Source: Heloderma charlesbogerti (Eukaryota > Chordata > Lepidosauria > Squamata > Helodermatidae). From it: a stretch of 64,000 nucleotides of DNA. Shown here piece by piece: positions 43,507 to 54,150 of this stretch. Both the position numbers and the translations under genes were made by a program. The notes under the pieces are model-generated. The model was given only the letters and a program-made list of their open reading frames with translations, did no database searches and was not told the DNA's origin. Positions within the stretch are counted from its first letter, which is position 1; each line of letters opens with the position of its first letter. The stretch is from contig JANEZZ010001853.1 of NCBI GenBank assembly GCA_026122225.1, positions 1-64,000 of the forward strand. Reading direction: 5' to 3'.

Positions 43507-46500
43507 CCCTTCATGGATCACTGCCTTGTTGTGGCGAAGGGGCTTGTGTAACTCAGTGAAGCCATAAGCTATGCCGTGCAGGGCCACCCAAGACGGACAG
43601 GTCATGGCAGAGAGTTCTGACAAAATGTGGTCCACTGGAGAAGGAAATGGCAACCCACTCCAGTATTCTTGCCAAGAAAACCCCATGGAACGTATCACAA
43701 GGCTAAAAGATATGACGCCGGAAGATGAGCCCCTCAGGTCGGAAGGTGTCCAATATGCTACTGGGGAAGAGCAGAGGGTATTTCCAAGTAGCGCCAGAAA
43801 GAGTGAAGTGGCTGGGCCAAACCCGAAAGGACACTCAGCTGTGGATGTGTCTGGCGGTGAAAAGAAAATCCGATGCTGTAAAGAACAATATTGTTTAGGA
43901 ACCTGGAATGTCAGATCAATGAATCAAGGTAAGCTGGAGGTGGTCAAACATGAGATGGCAAGATTGAACATCGACATCTTGGGAATCAGCGAATTAAAAT
44001 GGACAGGCATGGGCGAATTTAATTCAGGTGACCATCATATCTACTATTGTGGGCAAGAATCCCTTAGAAGAAATGGAGTAGCAATCATAGTCAACAAAAG
44101 GGTGGGAAAAGCAGTACTGGGGTACAATCTTAAAAATGATAGAATGATCTCAGTACGAATCCAAGGCAAACCATTCAACATCACAGTAATTCAAGTCTAT
44201 GCCCCAACCACTGAGGCCGAAGAAGCTGAGGTTGATCGGTTCTATGAAGACCTACAACACCTTCTAGAACTAACACCAAAAAAAGATGTCCTCTTCATCA
44301 TAGGGGATTGGAATGCTAAAGTAGGAAGTCAAGAAATCACCGGGATAACAGGCAGGCATGGCCTTGGTGTACAAAATGAAGCAGGACAAAAGCTAATAGA
44401 GTTTTGCCAAGAGAACATGCTGATCATAGCAAACACTCTTTTCCAACAGCACAAGAGGCGACTCTACACATGGACGTCACCAGATGGTCAATATCGAAAT
44501 CAGATTGATTATGTCCTTTGCAGCCAAAGATGGAGAAGCTCCATACAGTCAGTAAAAACAAGACCTGGAGCTGACTGTGGCTCAGATCATGAGCTGCTTC
44601 TTGCAAAATTTCGGCTTAAATTGAAGAACGTCGGGAAAACCACTAAACCGTTCAGGTATGACCTAAATCATATCCCTGATGAATATACAGTGGAGGTGAG
44701 GAATAGATTTCAGGGATTAGACCTGATAGACAGAGTGCCTGAGGAACTATGGACGGAGGTCCGTAACATTGTTCAGGAGGCAGCAACAAAATCCATCCCA
44801 AAGAAAAAGAAATGCAAGAAAGCAAAGTGGCTGTCTGATGAGGCTTTACAAGTAGCTCACGAAAGAAGGGAAGTGAAAAGCAAGGGAGAACGGGGAAGAT
44901 ATACCCAACTGAATGCAGAGTTCCAGAGAATAGCAAGGAGAGACAAGAAGGCCTTCTTAAATGAACAATGCAAAGAAATCGAGGAAAACAACAGAATGGG
45001 AAAGACTAGAGATCTCTTCAAGAAAATTGGAGATCTCAAGGGAACGTTTTGTGCAAAGACGGGCATGATAAAGGACAAAGAAGGCAGGGACCTAACAGAA
45101 GCAGATGAGATTAAGAAGAGGTGGCAAGAATACACAGAAGAACTATACAGGAAAGATCTGAATGTCCCTGATAGCCATGATAGTGCGGTCACTGAACTTG
45201 AGCCGGACATCCTCGAGAGTGAAGTCAAGTGGGCCTTAGGAAGCATTAGTAACAACAAAGCTAGCGGAGATGACAGTATTCCAGCCGAGCTATTTAAAAT
45301 CCTAAAAGATGATGCTGTTAAAGTGCTGCATTCAATATGCCAACAAATCTGGAACACTCAACAGTGGCCACAAGACTGGAAAAGGTCAGTTTACATTCCA
45401 ATTCCAAAGAAGGGCAACGCTAAAGAGTATTCAAACTACTGCACAATTGCACTCATTTCACATGCCAGCAAGGTGATGCTCAAAATCCTACAAGCTAGGC
45501 TTCAGCAGTATGCGAACCGAGAACTACCGGAAGTACAAGCTGGGTTTAGAAGAGGCAGAGGAACTAGAGATCAAATCGCCAACATTCGCTGCATCATGGA
45601 GAAAGCAAGAGAATTCCAGAAAAACGTCTATTTCTGCTTCATTGACTACGCTAAAGCCTTTGATTGTGTGGATCACAACAAACTGTGGCAAATTCTTAAA
45701 GTGTTGGGAGTACCAGACCACCTTACCTGTCTCCTGAGAAACCTGTACGAGGGTCAAGAAGCAACAGTAAGAACCAGACATGGAACAACCGATTGGTTCC
45801 AAATTGGGAAAGGAGTACGACAAGGCTGCATATTGTCACCCTGCTTATTTAACTTATATGCAGAGTACATCATGAGAAATGCCGGGTTGGATGAATCAGA
45901 GGTCGGAATTAAGATTGCTGGGAGAATTATCAACAACCTCCGATATGCAGACGATACCACCCTAATGGCAGAAAGCGAAGAGGATCTCAAGAGCCTCTTG
46001 TTGAGGGTGAAAGAGGAGAGTGCAAAAGCTGGTTTGAGACTCAACATTAAAAAAACTAAGATCATGGCATCTGGCCCCATCACTTCCTGGCATATAGAAG
46101 GGGAAGAAATGGAAGCAGTGACAGATTTTACTTTCTTGGGCTCCAAGATCACCGCAGACGGTGACTGTAGCCATGAAATTAAAAGACGCTTGCTCCTTGG
46201 GAGGAAAGCTATGGCCAACCTAGACAGCATAGTAAGAAGCAGAGACATCACCTTGCCGACAAAGGTCCATCTAATCAAAGCTATGGTTTTCCCAGTAGTA
46301 ATGTATGGCTGTGAGAGCTGGACTATAAGGAAGGCTGAGCGCCGAAGAATTGATGCTTTCGAACTGTGGTGCTGGAGAAGACTCTTACGAGTCCCCTGGA
46401 CTGCAAGGAGGTCAAATCAGTCCATCCTAAAGGAAATCAACCCTGAGTGCTCATTGGAAGGACAGATAATGAAGCTGAAGCTCCAATATTTTGGCCACCT

Positions 46501-46726
46501 AATGCGAAGAGAAAACTCCCTGGAAAAGACCCTGATTCTGGGAAAGACTGAAGGCAAAAGGAGAAGGGGACGGCAGAGGATGAGATGGCTAGATAGCATC
46601 ACGAATGCAATGAATATGAACTTGAACACGCTCCGGGAGAGAGCGCAGGACAGGAAGGCCTGGCGTGCTATGGTCCATGGGGTCACGAAGAGTCGGACAC
46701 GACTGAACGACTGAACAACAACAACA
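43507..46726 (+). mobile_element. RTE-BovB LINE, full length, copy 3
   Basis: 3220 bp from CCCTTCATGGATCACTGCC to an (ACA)n tail, bounded by a perfect 12-bp TSD (actctgctgctc, 43495-43506 and 46727-46738). The TSD falls inside a solo LTR, so the BovB is younger than the LTR and its recombination. The 5' leader contains GGAGAAGGAAATGGCAACCC, a phrase also carried by ruminant BovB-derived SINEs. Confidence 0.96.
43571..46714 (+). CDS. BovB endonuclease/reverse transcriptase polyprotein, intact 1047 aa
   Basis: Same length and domain order as the ORF at 662: endonuclease motifs GTWNVRSM, ISELKW, QVYAPT, GDWNAK and GSDH, then reverse transcriptase with FIDYAKAFD and RYADDT. All catalytic residues are present. 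Compared with the other intact copy the changes are scattered and mostly conservative (for example S145T, N214T, M712L, K745Q, R900H, D1012N); a Cys-Tyr and an Arg-Cys change near residues 620-624 fall just before the RT core. With a perfect TSD and an open frame this is the best candidate here for a recently mobile copy. Expression cannot be judged from sequence. Confidence 0.94.
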   Translation: MPCRATQDGQVMAESSDKMWSTGEGNGNPLQYSCQENPMERITRLKDMTPEDEPLRSEGVQYATGEEQRVFPSSARKSEVAGPNPKGHSAVDVSGGEKKIRCCKEQYCLGTWNVRSMNQGKLEVVKHEMARLNIDILGISELKWTGMGEFNSGDHHIYYCGQESLRRNGVAIIVNKRVGKAVLGYNLKNDRMISVRIQGKPFNITVIQVYAPTTEAEEAEVDRFYEDLQHLLELTPKKDVLFIIGDWNAKVGSQEITGITGRHGLGVQNEAGQKLIEFCQENMLIIANTLFQQHKRRLYTWTSPDGQYRNQIDYVLCSQRWRSSIQSVKTRPGADCGSDHELLLAKFRLKLKNVGKTTKPFRYDLNHIPDEYTVEVRNRFQGLDLIDRVPEELWTEVRNIVQEAATKSIPKKKKCKKAKWLSDEALQVAHERREVKSKGERGRYTQLNAEFQRIARRDKKAFLNEQCKEIEENNRMGKTRDLFKKIGDLKGTFCAKTGMIKDKEGRDLTEADEIKKRWQEYTEELYRKDLNVPDSHDSAVTELEPDILESEVKWALGSISNNKASGDDSIPAELFKILKDDAVKVLHSICQQIWNTQQWPQDWKRSVYIPIPKKGNAKEYSNYCTIALISHASKVMLKILQARLQQYANRELPEVQAGFRRGRGTRDQIANIRCIMEKAREFQKNVYFCFIDYAKAFDCVDHNKLWQILKVLGVPDHLTCLLRNLYEGQEATVRTRHGTTDWFQIGKGVRQGCILSPCLFNLYAEYIMRNAGLDESEVGIKIAGRIINNLRYADDTTLMAESEEDLKSLLLRVKEESAKAGLRLNIKKTKIMASGPITSWHIEGEEMEAVTDFTFLGSKITADGDCSHEIKRRLLLGRKAMANLDSIVRSRDITLPTKVHLIKAMVFPVVMYGCESWTIRKAERRRIDAFELWCWRRLLRVPWTARRSNQSILKEINPECSLEGQIMKLKLQYFGHLMRRENSLEKTLILGKTEGKRRRGRQRMRWLDSITNAMNMNLNTLRERAQDRKAWRAMVHGVTKSRTRLND

Positions 46727-47004
46727 ACTCTGCTGCTCATATCTAGTTGCTAACAGTAGAGTTGTTAAGTTGTAAAAGAGGAATAAAGCTTTGAAAAGAA
46801 TCCCTTTGTCTGTGTCTGGAGTTGGATACTGGATTAGACTGAGAGAGGCCTCCAAGGAGCCCTTGACACTGTCTAGCCGCAAATGCAGGGCAGGAGAAGC
46901 ACAGAGGGAACAATCTCCTCCGTGCTTCTCCTACCCTGCGTTGGATAGGCAGTTGCCTCCAAGTTCAGAGGCGGCCGCCTATCCCCATAGGATTGCGTCC
47001 TAAG

Positions 47005-47953
47005 TTGGCTGACCATATTTCCTTGAGACAAAAACGGGATATTGGGATGACAAAAACAGGACGGGGTTATGTAATGTTCCGTATTCATGAAAAAGGTCAT
47101 GAATACAGTAAGGTCAAAAAAATGATAATAAAACCACTATATAACAAAACACCTGCAGCTCCCTTTGTGGTCTCTCAGGCTATAAGAGACCTAAAAAAAC
47201 AACCTAAACTCACTGCAAAAGAACATGGAAAGGGGCACAAATGAATAACACTAATTTATTGCATATACACACAAAACACTCATAAATATACATATATAAA
47301 GTACTTATAAAATATCACATGAGCAGTAAACAAATCTGTATGGCATACCACACTGAACACTCTAATGCAGGACTGCAGTGGCCAGACTGCAAAAATCATA
47401 AACATACACCAAAAAGAAAAGAAAAAAGGAATGAACACCCCGACTGCTATCACAAGCTGGTACATGCTAATGTCCCACCAGAGAGTTCCGCTGTAATAAA
47501 AAAAATAGCTAACAGCCTGTTGAACCTAAATATGAGTCTGAAAAGTCCGAATCAAACTGAATGTAGGGCAGAAAGAATCTCTATGGATGGGCGGAATGAT
47601 GGTAGAAATAACAGTAAGACTCACCCCCCTGGCTCCCACACGCTGAATGGGGCTTAGTGACCGCCTCTTGAATTCCCCGCCACTGCAGACAAGCAAGGGG
47701 GCGGCGTCTGATCGTCGCTAGCTCAAGAAGCCTGGCCCTGACTGGATACAGTAAAGGGAACTTCCTCTTTCGACACACTAGTAGTTTTACTGCACGCATT
47801 AATTAGCATAGAGCCTTATGATAAACGCGCTCAGTTTTTTACAAAAAATTAAAAACGGGACAAAATTGACATTTATATTAAAACGATGGGATGGTCGGGA
47901 AATATGGAAAAAACAGTACTGTCCCGTTTAAAACAGTGCGTATGGTCAGCCTA
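47005..47953. mobile_element. hAT-like non-autonomous element, 949 bp
   Basis: Ends TTGGCTGACCATATTTCC and GGAAATATGG...TATGGTCAGCCTA; an 8-bp TSD with one mismatch (gtcctaag at 46997-47004, gccctaag at 47954-47961). Subterminal repeats such as AAAACGGGA and TCCCGTTT are inverted. Short ORFs inside do not resemble a transposase. It inserted exactly at the right edge of the Harbinger-like element. Confidence 0.8.
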
Positions 47954-47961
47954 GCCCTAAG

Positions 47962-48393
47962 ACTCCTTAACATTAAAAATCTGTTCCTGGTGGATAAAAC
48001 TACTAGAACTGGTTTGTTGATTTGGATCAATATAGCTGCCTGAAGTTTTGGACTCTCCTTGGGGGCGTGGCTATGGGGATGTCATGATGAGCACCAGCAC
48101 TTCAAAATTTGCTTGTGGCTGCAGCTTAATATTTATTTTCAAACCGAAACACTAGAAGAAAGCAGACCACCCTCATTTTAAAATGAAATGGTCCAATTTC
48201 TACTGGGGTCTTGCTATACTAGTGGCTCATAAACACAAGGCTTCTATTCCTCATGGTGGACAACACCTTAAGAACATGGTAACTGCTTCATCCCAAAGGC
48301 TCACAAATCAGAAGATTAAAAATGTTACCATCTTCGTATTAGATCTGCAATTAAGGGCCTGTTTCATTATCTTTCAGCATTAGCTCTGAACAG
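47962..48393. other. No gene seen
   Basis: No recognised repeat or exon. Confidence 0.4.
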
Positions 48394-48398
48394 TCAAC

Positions 48399-48971
48399 TG
48401 TCAGGATTCCTTTTGCCCCCACCTAACTTCAAATGCCAAAACAAACACAGACAAGAGGCTTCAGTCTACAGCTTCTAATCCATTACTTCACAGGGTGAGA
48501 TGCAAATTCTCAGTAACTCTCAGTCTGCAAGGAAATGCCTTCAGGGGGTTCAAAAGGTAGTTACGAAAGTTGCCTGCCGTTTGAAAGAAAGGTGGTCTAA
48601 CTAGCCTAACTTAAGGGGTGGGGGAAGGTCTCTCTCTCTCTCTCATGGGGCTTCTAAGTGCAGCTTCTCATGCAAAGCCAATCAGGTAGACCATCTAAGT
48701 TCCACCCCGGCCTTCTCTCTCTTTGCTCTGCGTCTGAGCCTCGCATCTATTAAATCAATCTCCCCAAACCCCACCTCCCCGTTTGCTATCACACACGGGG
48801 AGGGGGGGTGAAGAGGGACCGTCCTCTTCAGCCAGCTGGACCTGTGAAACCTGAGGAGCCTGTCTAGTCATGTCTGAACTAGCCTGGGAAAATACCTCCC
48901 CCATGTCTGGCGGTTCTCCATCAGAATCTGAACTACTATCCCACTCCCTGCACTCAGAAACATCCCTGATA
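48399..48971 (-). mobile_element. Solo LTR, family 1 (diverged), 573 bp
   Basis: Perfect 5-bp TSD tcaac (48394-48398 and 48972-48976). The left terminus TGTCAGG is intact; the right reads CCCTGATA, one change from CCCTGACA. It shares the ACACAGAC phrase near the 3' end and, on the minus strand, GTAGTTC, GATTCTGA and the acidic SSDSDGE frame with the LTRs at 24291 and 43102, but is clearly more diverged. A TC microsatellite at 48630-48645 lies inside. Confidence 0.75.
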
Positions 48972-48976
48972 TCAAC

Positions 48977-50061
48977 ACTGACTACTTCTGTTGCAGGAGG
49001 AGAATAAAGTGATTCGTAGTCATCATAGCTACCACTATAAATCAATACAGCTAGACAGCCATCGCCTTTGTGCTTAGGAATGCTTCACACATTATCACTT
49101 ATGTTGTTTCAAGTGTACTTAAGAAAATGTACAGTGTGAGTGTGGCAGGTCAAATGTTTGTAAATACATGCATCATACAGGGCATGCATGTGGGAGCTGG
49201 GTTTGGCTGTGGCTCTCTCAGTACTCAGTGGCAAATCTGGGTTGCTGGCATGTGATTTGTGAAATAGCTTACCTTCTGTGTTAAAATAAATCACCACAAC
49301 ACCGCTCCCATTTAACTCTTTCCTGTTCTTCCTTGGATGATGTTGTGCACATGTCCAGCTTGTGACCTCCCCATAGGCAGCCAATTGGCCACTATGGGAA
49401 CAGAATGCTGCAGTAGACAGGCCTTTGGTCTGGTCCAGCAGGGCTCTTTTATGTGTTTAATTGTTGATGGTATTTCGTTCAAGGCTCATCTGTGTCGATC
49501 ATATGGGTAGATCCAGAAGGCCCTCCTTGGCTCCATTGCCACCCAGAACTTATTTCTGCCAACTCATCCACCAGATTGTCCATTTGTGATGCACGATATC
49601 TATGATGGCCAATGTGTAAGACCTGTCAAAGCACAGTATCTGACCAGTAATGAGTAAGCAGCTATTGTGTCATGAGCTGTGGAGGATTTTGATAAGTCTG
49701 CACAAGGAGCGGGGCAGGCACAAACTCCAAATAGGGTAATGTCCAAGTAATTAAACCTTAGCAGGCTGTTAGGTGTAGCTATGGATTCATAATGCAAAGG
49801 GTACCTTGTAGCCTAGAATACCTAATTTGTGGTGAATGTTAATGCAGACTAGATACAGCAGAAGAGGGTCAATTTTAAACCAAATGTCCATTTTAGTAAA
49901 TGTAGATTTTACGTTTGAAATATAGATAAGAAAAATGCAAAAACTGACTTGAGGTGTTACTTGTAAAATGTCCTCAGCTGTAAAGTAATGGGCATAACTG
50001 TTTATCCTTTCAGCCTTTCAGCAGGGCTACATAAACAGGAAAGGTTTCCCAATCGTGGAGC
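48977..50061. other. No gene seen
   Basis: The minus-strand frame that crosses the LTR edge continues to about 49075 (KHKGDG...IYSGSYDDYESLY) but has no recognisable family. The rest holds no clear feature. Confidence 0.35.
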
Positions 50062-50452
50062 TGGGTTTGCTAATAATGGAGGAGAGGTAGTGGCACGCAC
50101 CAAGGACAGGGAATCTTTGGGGGCAATGGGTACATTTGGCAATTTGAGAAACTGTCCTGGGCATCACCACAAAGTGGCTTCCACGGGATGGGTGACAAAG
50201 GACAAGTAACCTGCCCAAAAGACTGAGTAGAAGGCAGAGATGAAGTCTGAGCCCCAACACACTAAACAACTCCTTTGAACACACAGTTTCCAGCACCAAC
50301 AGACACCTGTTTCACAACAATCCCAACTGCTGGTTAAAATATGTGAATTAAAAAAAAACAAGTGGGAGGGCTAGGACACCTTGGGCAGCACCAAGAAAGC
50401 TGCCTGGGGGCCCATTAGTGCCCACAGGACCACACTGCCTACCCCTGGCATA
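50062..50452. mobile_element. hAT-like non-autonomous element
   Basis: Shares GGTACATTTGGCAATTTGAGA, CATCACCACAAAGTGGC, CAGACACCTGTTTC and a right end with GGGCCCATTAGTGCCCAC with 30239-30681. Ends are degenerate; boundaries approximate. Confidence 0.55.
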
Positions 50453-51131
50453 TACAGTCATAGGTGATGATGAATGTATATGTAGGCTGTCCTCGGGGGT
50501 GGGGGGTGCTTCTCCTGCACTAGAAAAGGAGGGCTGTGACATAATTAAAACTCTGAAGTATTGACATTTGATCATGCCTAATATGGGTCTATGTGACGTC
50601 ATTGTGGAGACATAAGAAATTAAAAGAGCCATTTAAGCATCTCTCATGAAAGCTTCCTTAGAAAGAAGTCAGAGTGATTCATTCCAGCTGGCACAGATAT
50701 TCGGAACATGAGAAACGTGACCTGGTTTAATTTATTATTATCAAACTTTCCCACTTCTTCCCAGCACTGCACTTATCTTTTCCTCAGGAACAAGGAGAGC
50801 TGTCTTTCGAATTCATTTAGGCTCTTCCATCATTTTCACAAGTAATCTATTCCAAATGTTGATTTCCACTGGTATCAGCTGGCTCTGCTTTAAAAAACAA
50901 CAACACCCATTCTTCTGTTTCCTCCACATTTAGTTTTAGGTTTTGATTATGGGGCGGGGAGTGGGGAGTTAATCGTGGTCCTGAACTTGACTACGACTGT
51001 AACTATCAAGAAAAGGGTTTGTTATCCCAGCCTCTCCATGGGCAGGAGGGTTTGAAAAGAATGGGACATGGGCTTTTGTCCGCAGCCTAGCACCAGAATC
51101 TGTACAGGGGCCCTGTAATGAATCCCATTTA
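50453..51131. other. No gene seen
   Basis: No recognised repeat or exon. Confidence 0.4.
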
Positions 51132-51558
51132 GCGTGGCCACTTAGGAATCACCAAAAATGAGGACAAAAGAGGACAGCAGTTTGCATAAAATGTGCATGT
51201 GCTAAATATATATGTATGTATATATGTATGTTTCAGCTAGAACCAGTCAGAACTCTACAGGAGCTATCCAAGGTGCTTCACACCTCCACTAGAAATGATT
51301 ATTATAATTTAAATAGAAATATAGTATGTCTCACCATAGTGTACAAGACTGTGATCAGGTGACCTGTGTGCCTGCCTGTTTAGTCTGTTGCTCAGGTGCT
51401 AAGTGTTAATGGGCAAACTTCCTATGGTTCTTTATCTTTAAACCAGAAATGGATAACACAGCCCTTTAAATAGAGGACACCTTCAAACAGAGGATGGTCC
51501 TCAAGCAGCCCTTCAGAGAGAGGACTGTCCTCTGTAAAAAAAGAAAAATGGCCACCTT
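51132..51558. mobile_element. hAT-like non-autonomous element, diverged, with internal debris
   Basis: AGCGTGGCCACTTAGG at the left and AATGGCCACCTTCA at the right are inverted. Subterminal GAGGACAAAAGAGGACAGCAG and AGAGGACTGTCCTCTGT are typical of this type. Inside are a TATG-rich run (51207-51230) and a piece of the foldback family of 63136 (GAACCAGTCAGAACTCTACA, 51240-51285). Confidence 0.5.
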
Positions 51559-53849
51559 CAGCCCATTTGTCAGTTTTAGGCTGAGGGCCATTTCACATAT
51601 TGTGGAATTTTTGCACTGGAAGCGGTTCCATGTAGAAAAGGGCATGTAACCTGCATATAAATACTTGACCCAGTTCACATGTAACAGCTAACTATGCATT
51701 AAACAACCCATAGTTAGCTGTGGAGCACCAGAGTGAGCGAGTACACCACATCCCATGTGCCCACCACTTCCATTTCTCTCTAGATCACCAAACAACCCAG
51801 GAACGCCTCCTTCCTGGGTTGTTGCCATGATATACGAACCCAACATGCTGGGCTCTTGCAGGAGAAACAACCCAGAGTTTCTTTATAGCCTACATAGCTT
51901 GAGGAATACCTTGCCCTGATTCATGGCGATCTTTCAGATGTTACAGTCCCTGATATTTTGTTCAGTGCCCTAAGTTTCCACTTGCAGTTCAATCAAATCA
52001 TTGCATATGTACTTAATTTAGATCAACCAGAAAGAAAATCAAGTTAAGCTATCATCCAGTAAGTTTTCCATACACACAGGGTGCTATAATTCAAGGGGTG
52101 TTTTCCTGGTGATCAGCTGCAGAACCACAGCGAGGCACCTGGCATGGGCAAGGCTGGCTGTCTGCCTGGCTTTGTGCAGGGGCTTCACTTAAGTGGGCAC
52201 TGCCCACCACAGAGCAGATAGGGCTGGATCTTAGCTTCAAAGTCCAGGGCGGACCAACTGACTACCCAGAGAGCAGCAGGTGCAGAGGCAAACTTCATTT
52301 TATCCCTGTAGTCATGCTGCTGCTATGATTCCAGTGGGTTTCAAATGCAAAAGTGCACATGCTCCGATTATTGTTATTTTTAAATCAGGGTTGGCAAAGG
52401 GTTTTCTTCTTGTTGTTCTAACATATCAAGAATGGAGGAGCAGTTTTAAAGCTTGGAATGGCAATGTGGGGTGGGGGAAAGTCAGTGGTGTGCTTCACAA
52501 CGGACGTAATACACATGGCCATCTAAAGGGGCCCCCATAAGACTGTGCCGTCCGGGCTCTAAAACTGCCCAGCTGCACCACTGAGTGCCTATGAGCAGCC
52601 CTGACTGCTCTGATGTGCTGGCACCTTTGCACGCTGCCCTGCCTGGAGCTCCGCCTGCAGCCACACTGCCTGGTGATGTCTTTATAATACCCAACACTGC
52701 GCTTCATGCATAGACAGCAAATGTGGTGCTGATAGTTACATTATCACCTGAGATCGGAGAGGTCACTGGGGCTGCAATCTTAAACCCACTTCCCTGGGAG
52801 CAAGATTCATCAAGAGAAGGGAGACGTACTTCTGATTAACATTATTTGTTATTTTATTTATTAACTGACTCATACATTTCTCTAGGCATTGTACCAATAC
52901 ACGCATAGTGGGAAGTCCATTGCTTTAGGGCTTCCCACAGGCAACTGGCTGGCCACTGTGGGAACACAATGCTGGTCTAGAGAGGCCTTTGGTTTGACCC
53001 AGTAGGGCTCGTCTTATATTCTAAGGAAGCCCAGCCCTGCACTATGCCTCAGGCTACTGGATTGCCCCCTAGACTGAATGCAAGCAATTCCACTGGTAGC
53101 AAAGCACAGCAACAATAATACATTGATGGTGATGGTGATGAAATTATGACACAGTAGGGGCCAGGGGCACCAGAGAAGAACCTGGGGGCACTGAAAAGAA
53201 GTATGGGGACAGTTCAGGATTGCAAAAGGTTTGGAACCCAAATCCAAGGCCCAGATCAGTGCAATATGAGCCTATTCTTATCTTATTCAAAGCCCCCCCC
53301 CCCCCGCCCGCGTAACATTTGCCAACATAAGCCTTATTAAATGCAAGTGGGCTTAAATGCGAGCATTTCCAACAAAGTTGAATGAGGCTTGCATGTGTCA
53401 TGTTCCAACTCCATTAATGATTTAATTATGATCTTATAATTTCAGGATGATTTCCAGTCCTAATCTTTATGCGTGTGTTTTGCACAAAACATGAATGCCT
53501 ACTTGAAAGGTACAAGTCAATGGAGAAATTGGCACGTACTTAATAGCTTTGTAAATTGTCTTTACTATAGGCCTTTTATTTCCTAAAATGCATTTGGAAT
53601 CTGTCCAGCAACACTGATAGCTGACTAACATATGGCATTTATCCTTGGAAGTGAACATTTCGGCACCTTTTATAAGATCCAGAAGCCTTGCTACAAATAG
53701 ATAGCAGCACATACTATTAGTTACTAATGAGCTTTTTTCTTCTATTTTCTTTTGCTGATGAGGAGAATCTCCAGTTGCAATCAGGAGCCTTCACATGGCA
53801 TAAGCAAAAATGTTGAGATTACCCATGGAACACCTTCTTCATGGGCCTC
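51559..53849. other. No gene seen (2.3 kb)
   Basis: GAGGGCCATTTCACATATTG at 51584 may be the end of a hAT-like element. A phrase near 52770-52840 (GGCTGCAATCTTAAACCCAC, then GACGTACTTCTGATTA) is a diverged copy of the repeat at 61638. A C-run is at 53287-53304. No exon. Confidence 0.4.
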
Positions 53850-53965
53850 CTCCTTCAGAAGGGAGGGGGGTGGCGAACAAGGAGAGGGTCTTTTCTCTGG
53901 TGGAACCACATATCTGGAATACCCACCCACGCAGACAGATGACTCTGGAACCTACTTTATTTAGT
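53850..53965 (+). pseudogene. L2-like LINE fragment
   Basis: GGCGAACAAGGAGAGGGTCTT, then GGTGGAACCACATATCTGGAAT, corresponds to the L2 ORF2 end that elsewhere reads RRAFSVVAP.LWN. Short and out of frame. Confidence 0.55.
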
Positions 53966-54150
53966 TTTAGGTTAAACTATTATTTTCTCCAGTGCTTATA
54001 ATGAAATAGTGAAGATGTTGTTTCATGGGGCTGTTTTGGAAGTATTCATCTTACTGGGTTCCTTTTATTGCTGCTTTATCTTCTTGTATACTTCTTTGCT
54101 GTTTTATCCTGATGAGCAAACTAGCTCAAAGTGGGCTAGATGAAACAATG

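Larger units (their letters stand above)
43102..46868 (+). mobile_element. Solo LTR, family 1 (535 bp), interrupted by BovB copy 3
   Basis: Begins TGTCAGGGTGGACACTGAGC, ends GGAGCCCTTGACA; perfect 5-bp TSD ctgtc at 43097-43101 and 46869-46873. AATAAA lies about 80 bp from the 3' end (near 46783). The LTR 5' half holds an open frame ending at 43423 with SSSDSEEEEEE and LLDARRRHRERRQMEGAERR, conserved with the minus-strand LTR at 24291 including an in-frame length difference. No gag-pol interior. The superfamily (Ty3-type or endogenous retrovirus) is undecided. Confidence 0.87.
42904..47000. mobile_element. PIF/Harbinger-like element hosting an LTR and BovB
   Basis: Inverted ends GGGAGCAATCCTATGG and CCATAGGATTGCGTCC; TSD TAA at 42901-42903 and 47001-47003. 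Without the nested insertions it measures about 325 bp and has no transposase. The ends resemble the GGGTGCAATCCTATG family at 19094, but the interior differs. Confidence 0.8.

Noticed and set aside
46993..47244. 83-codon ORF at the left of the hAT-like element, considered as a transposase remnant
   Set aside because: It starts outside the element and shows none of the hAT transposase signatures; length and composition fit chance.
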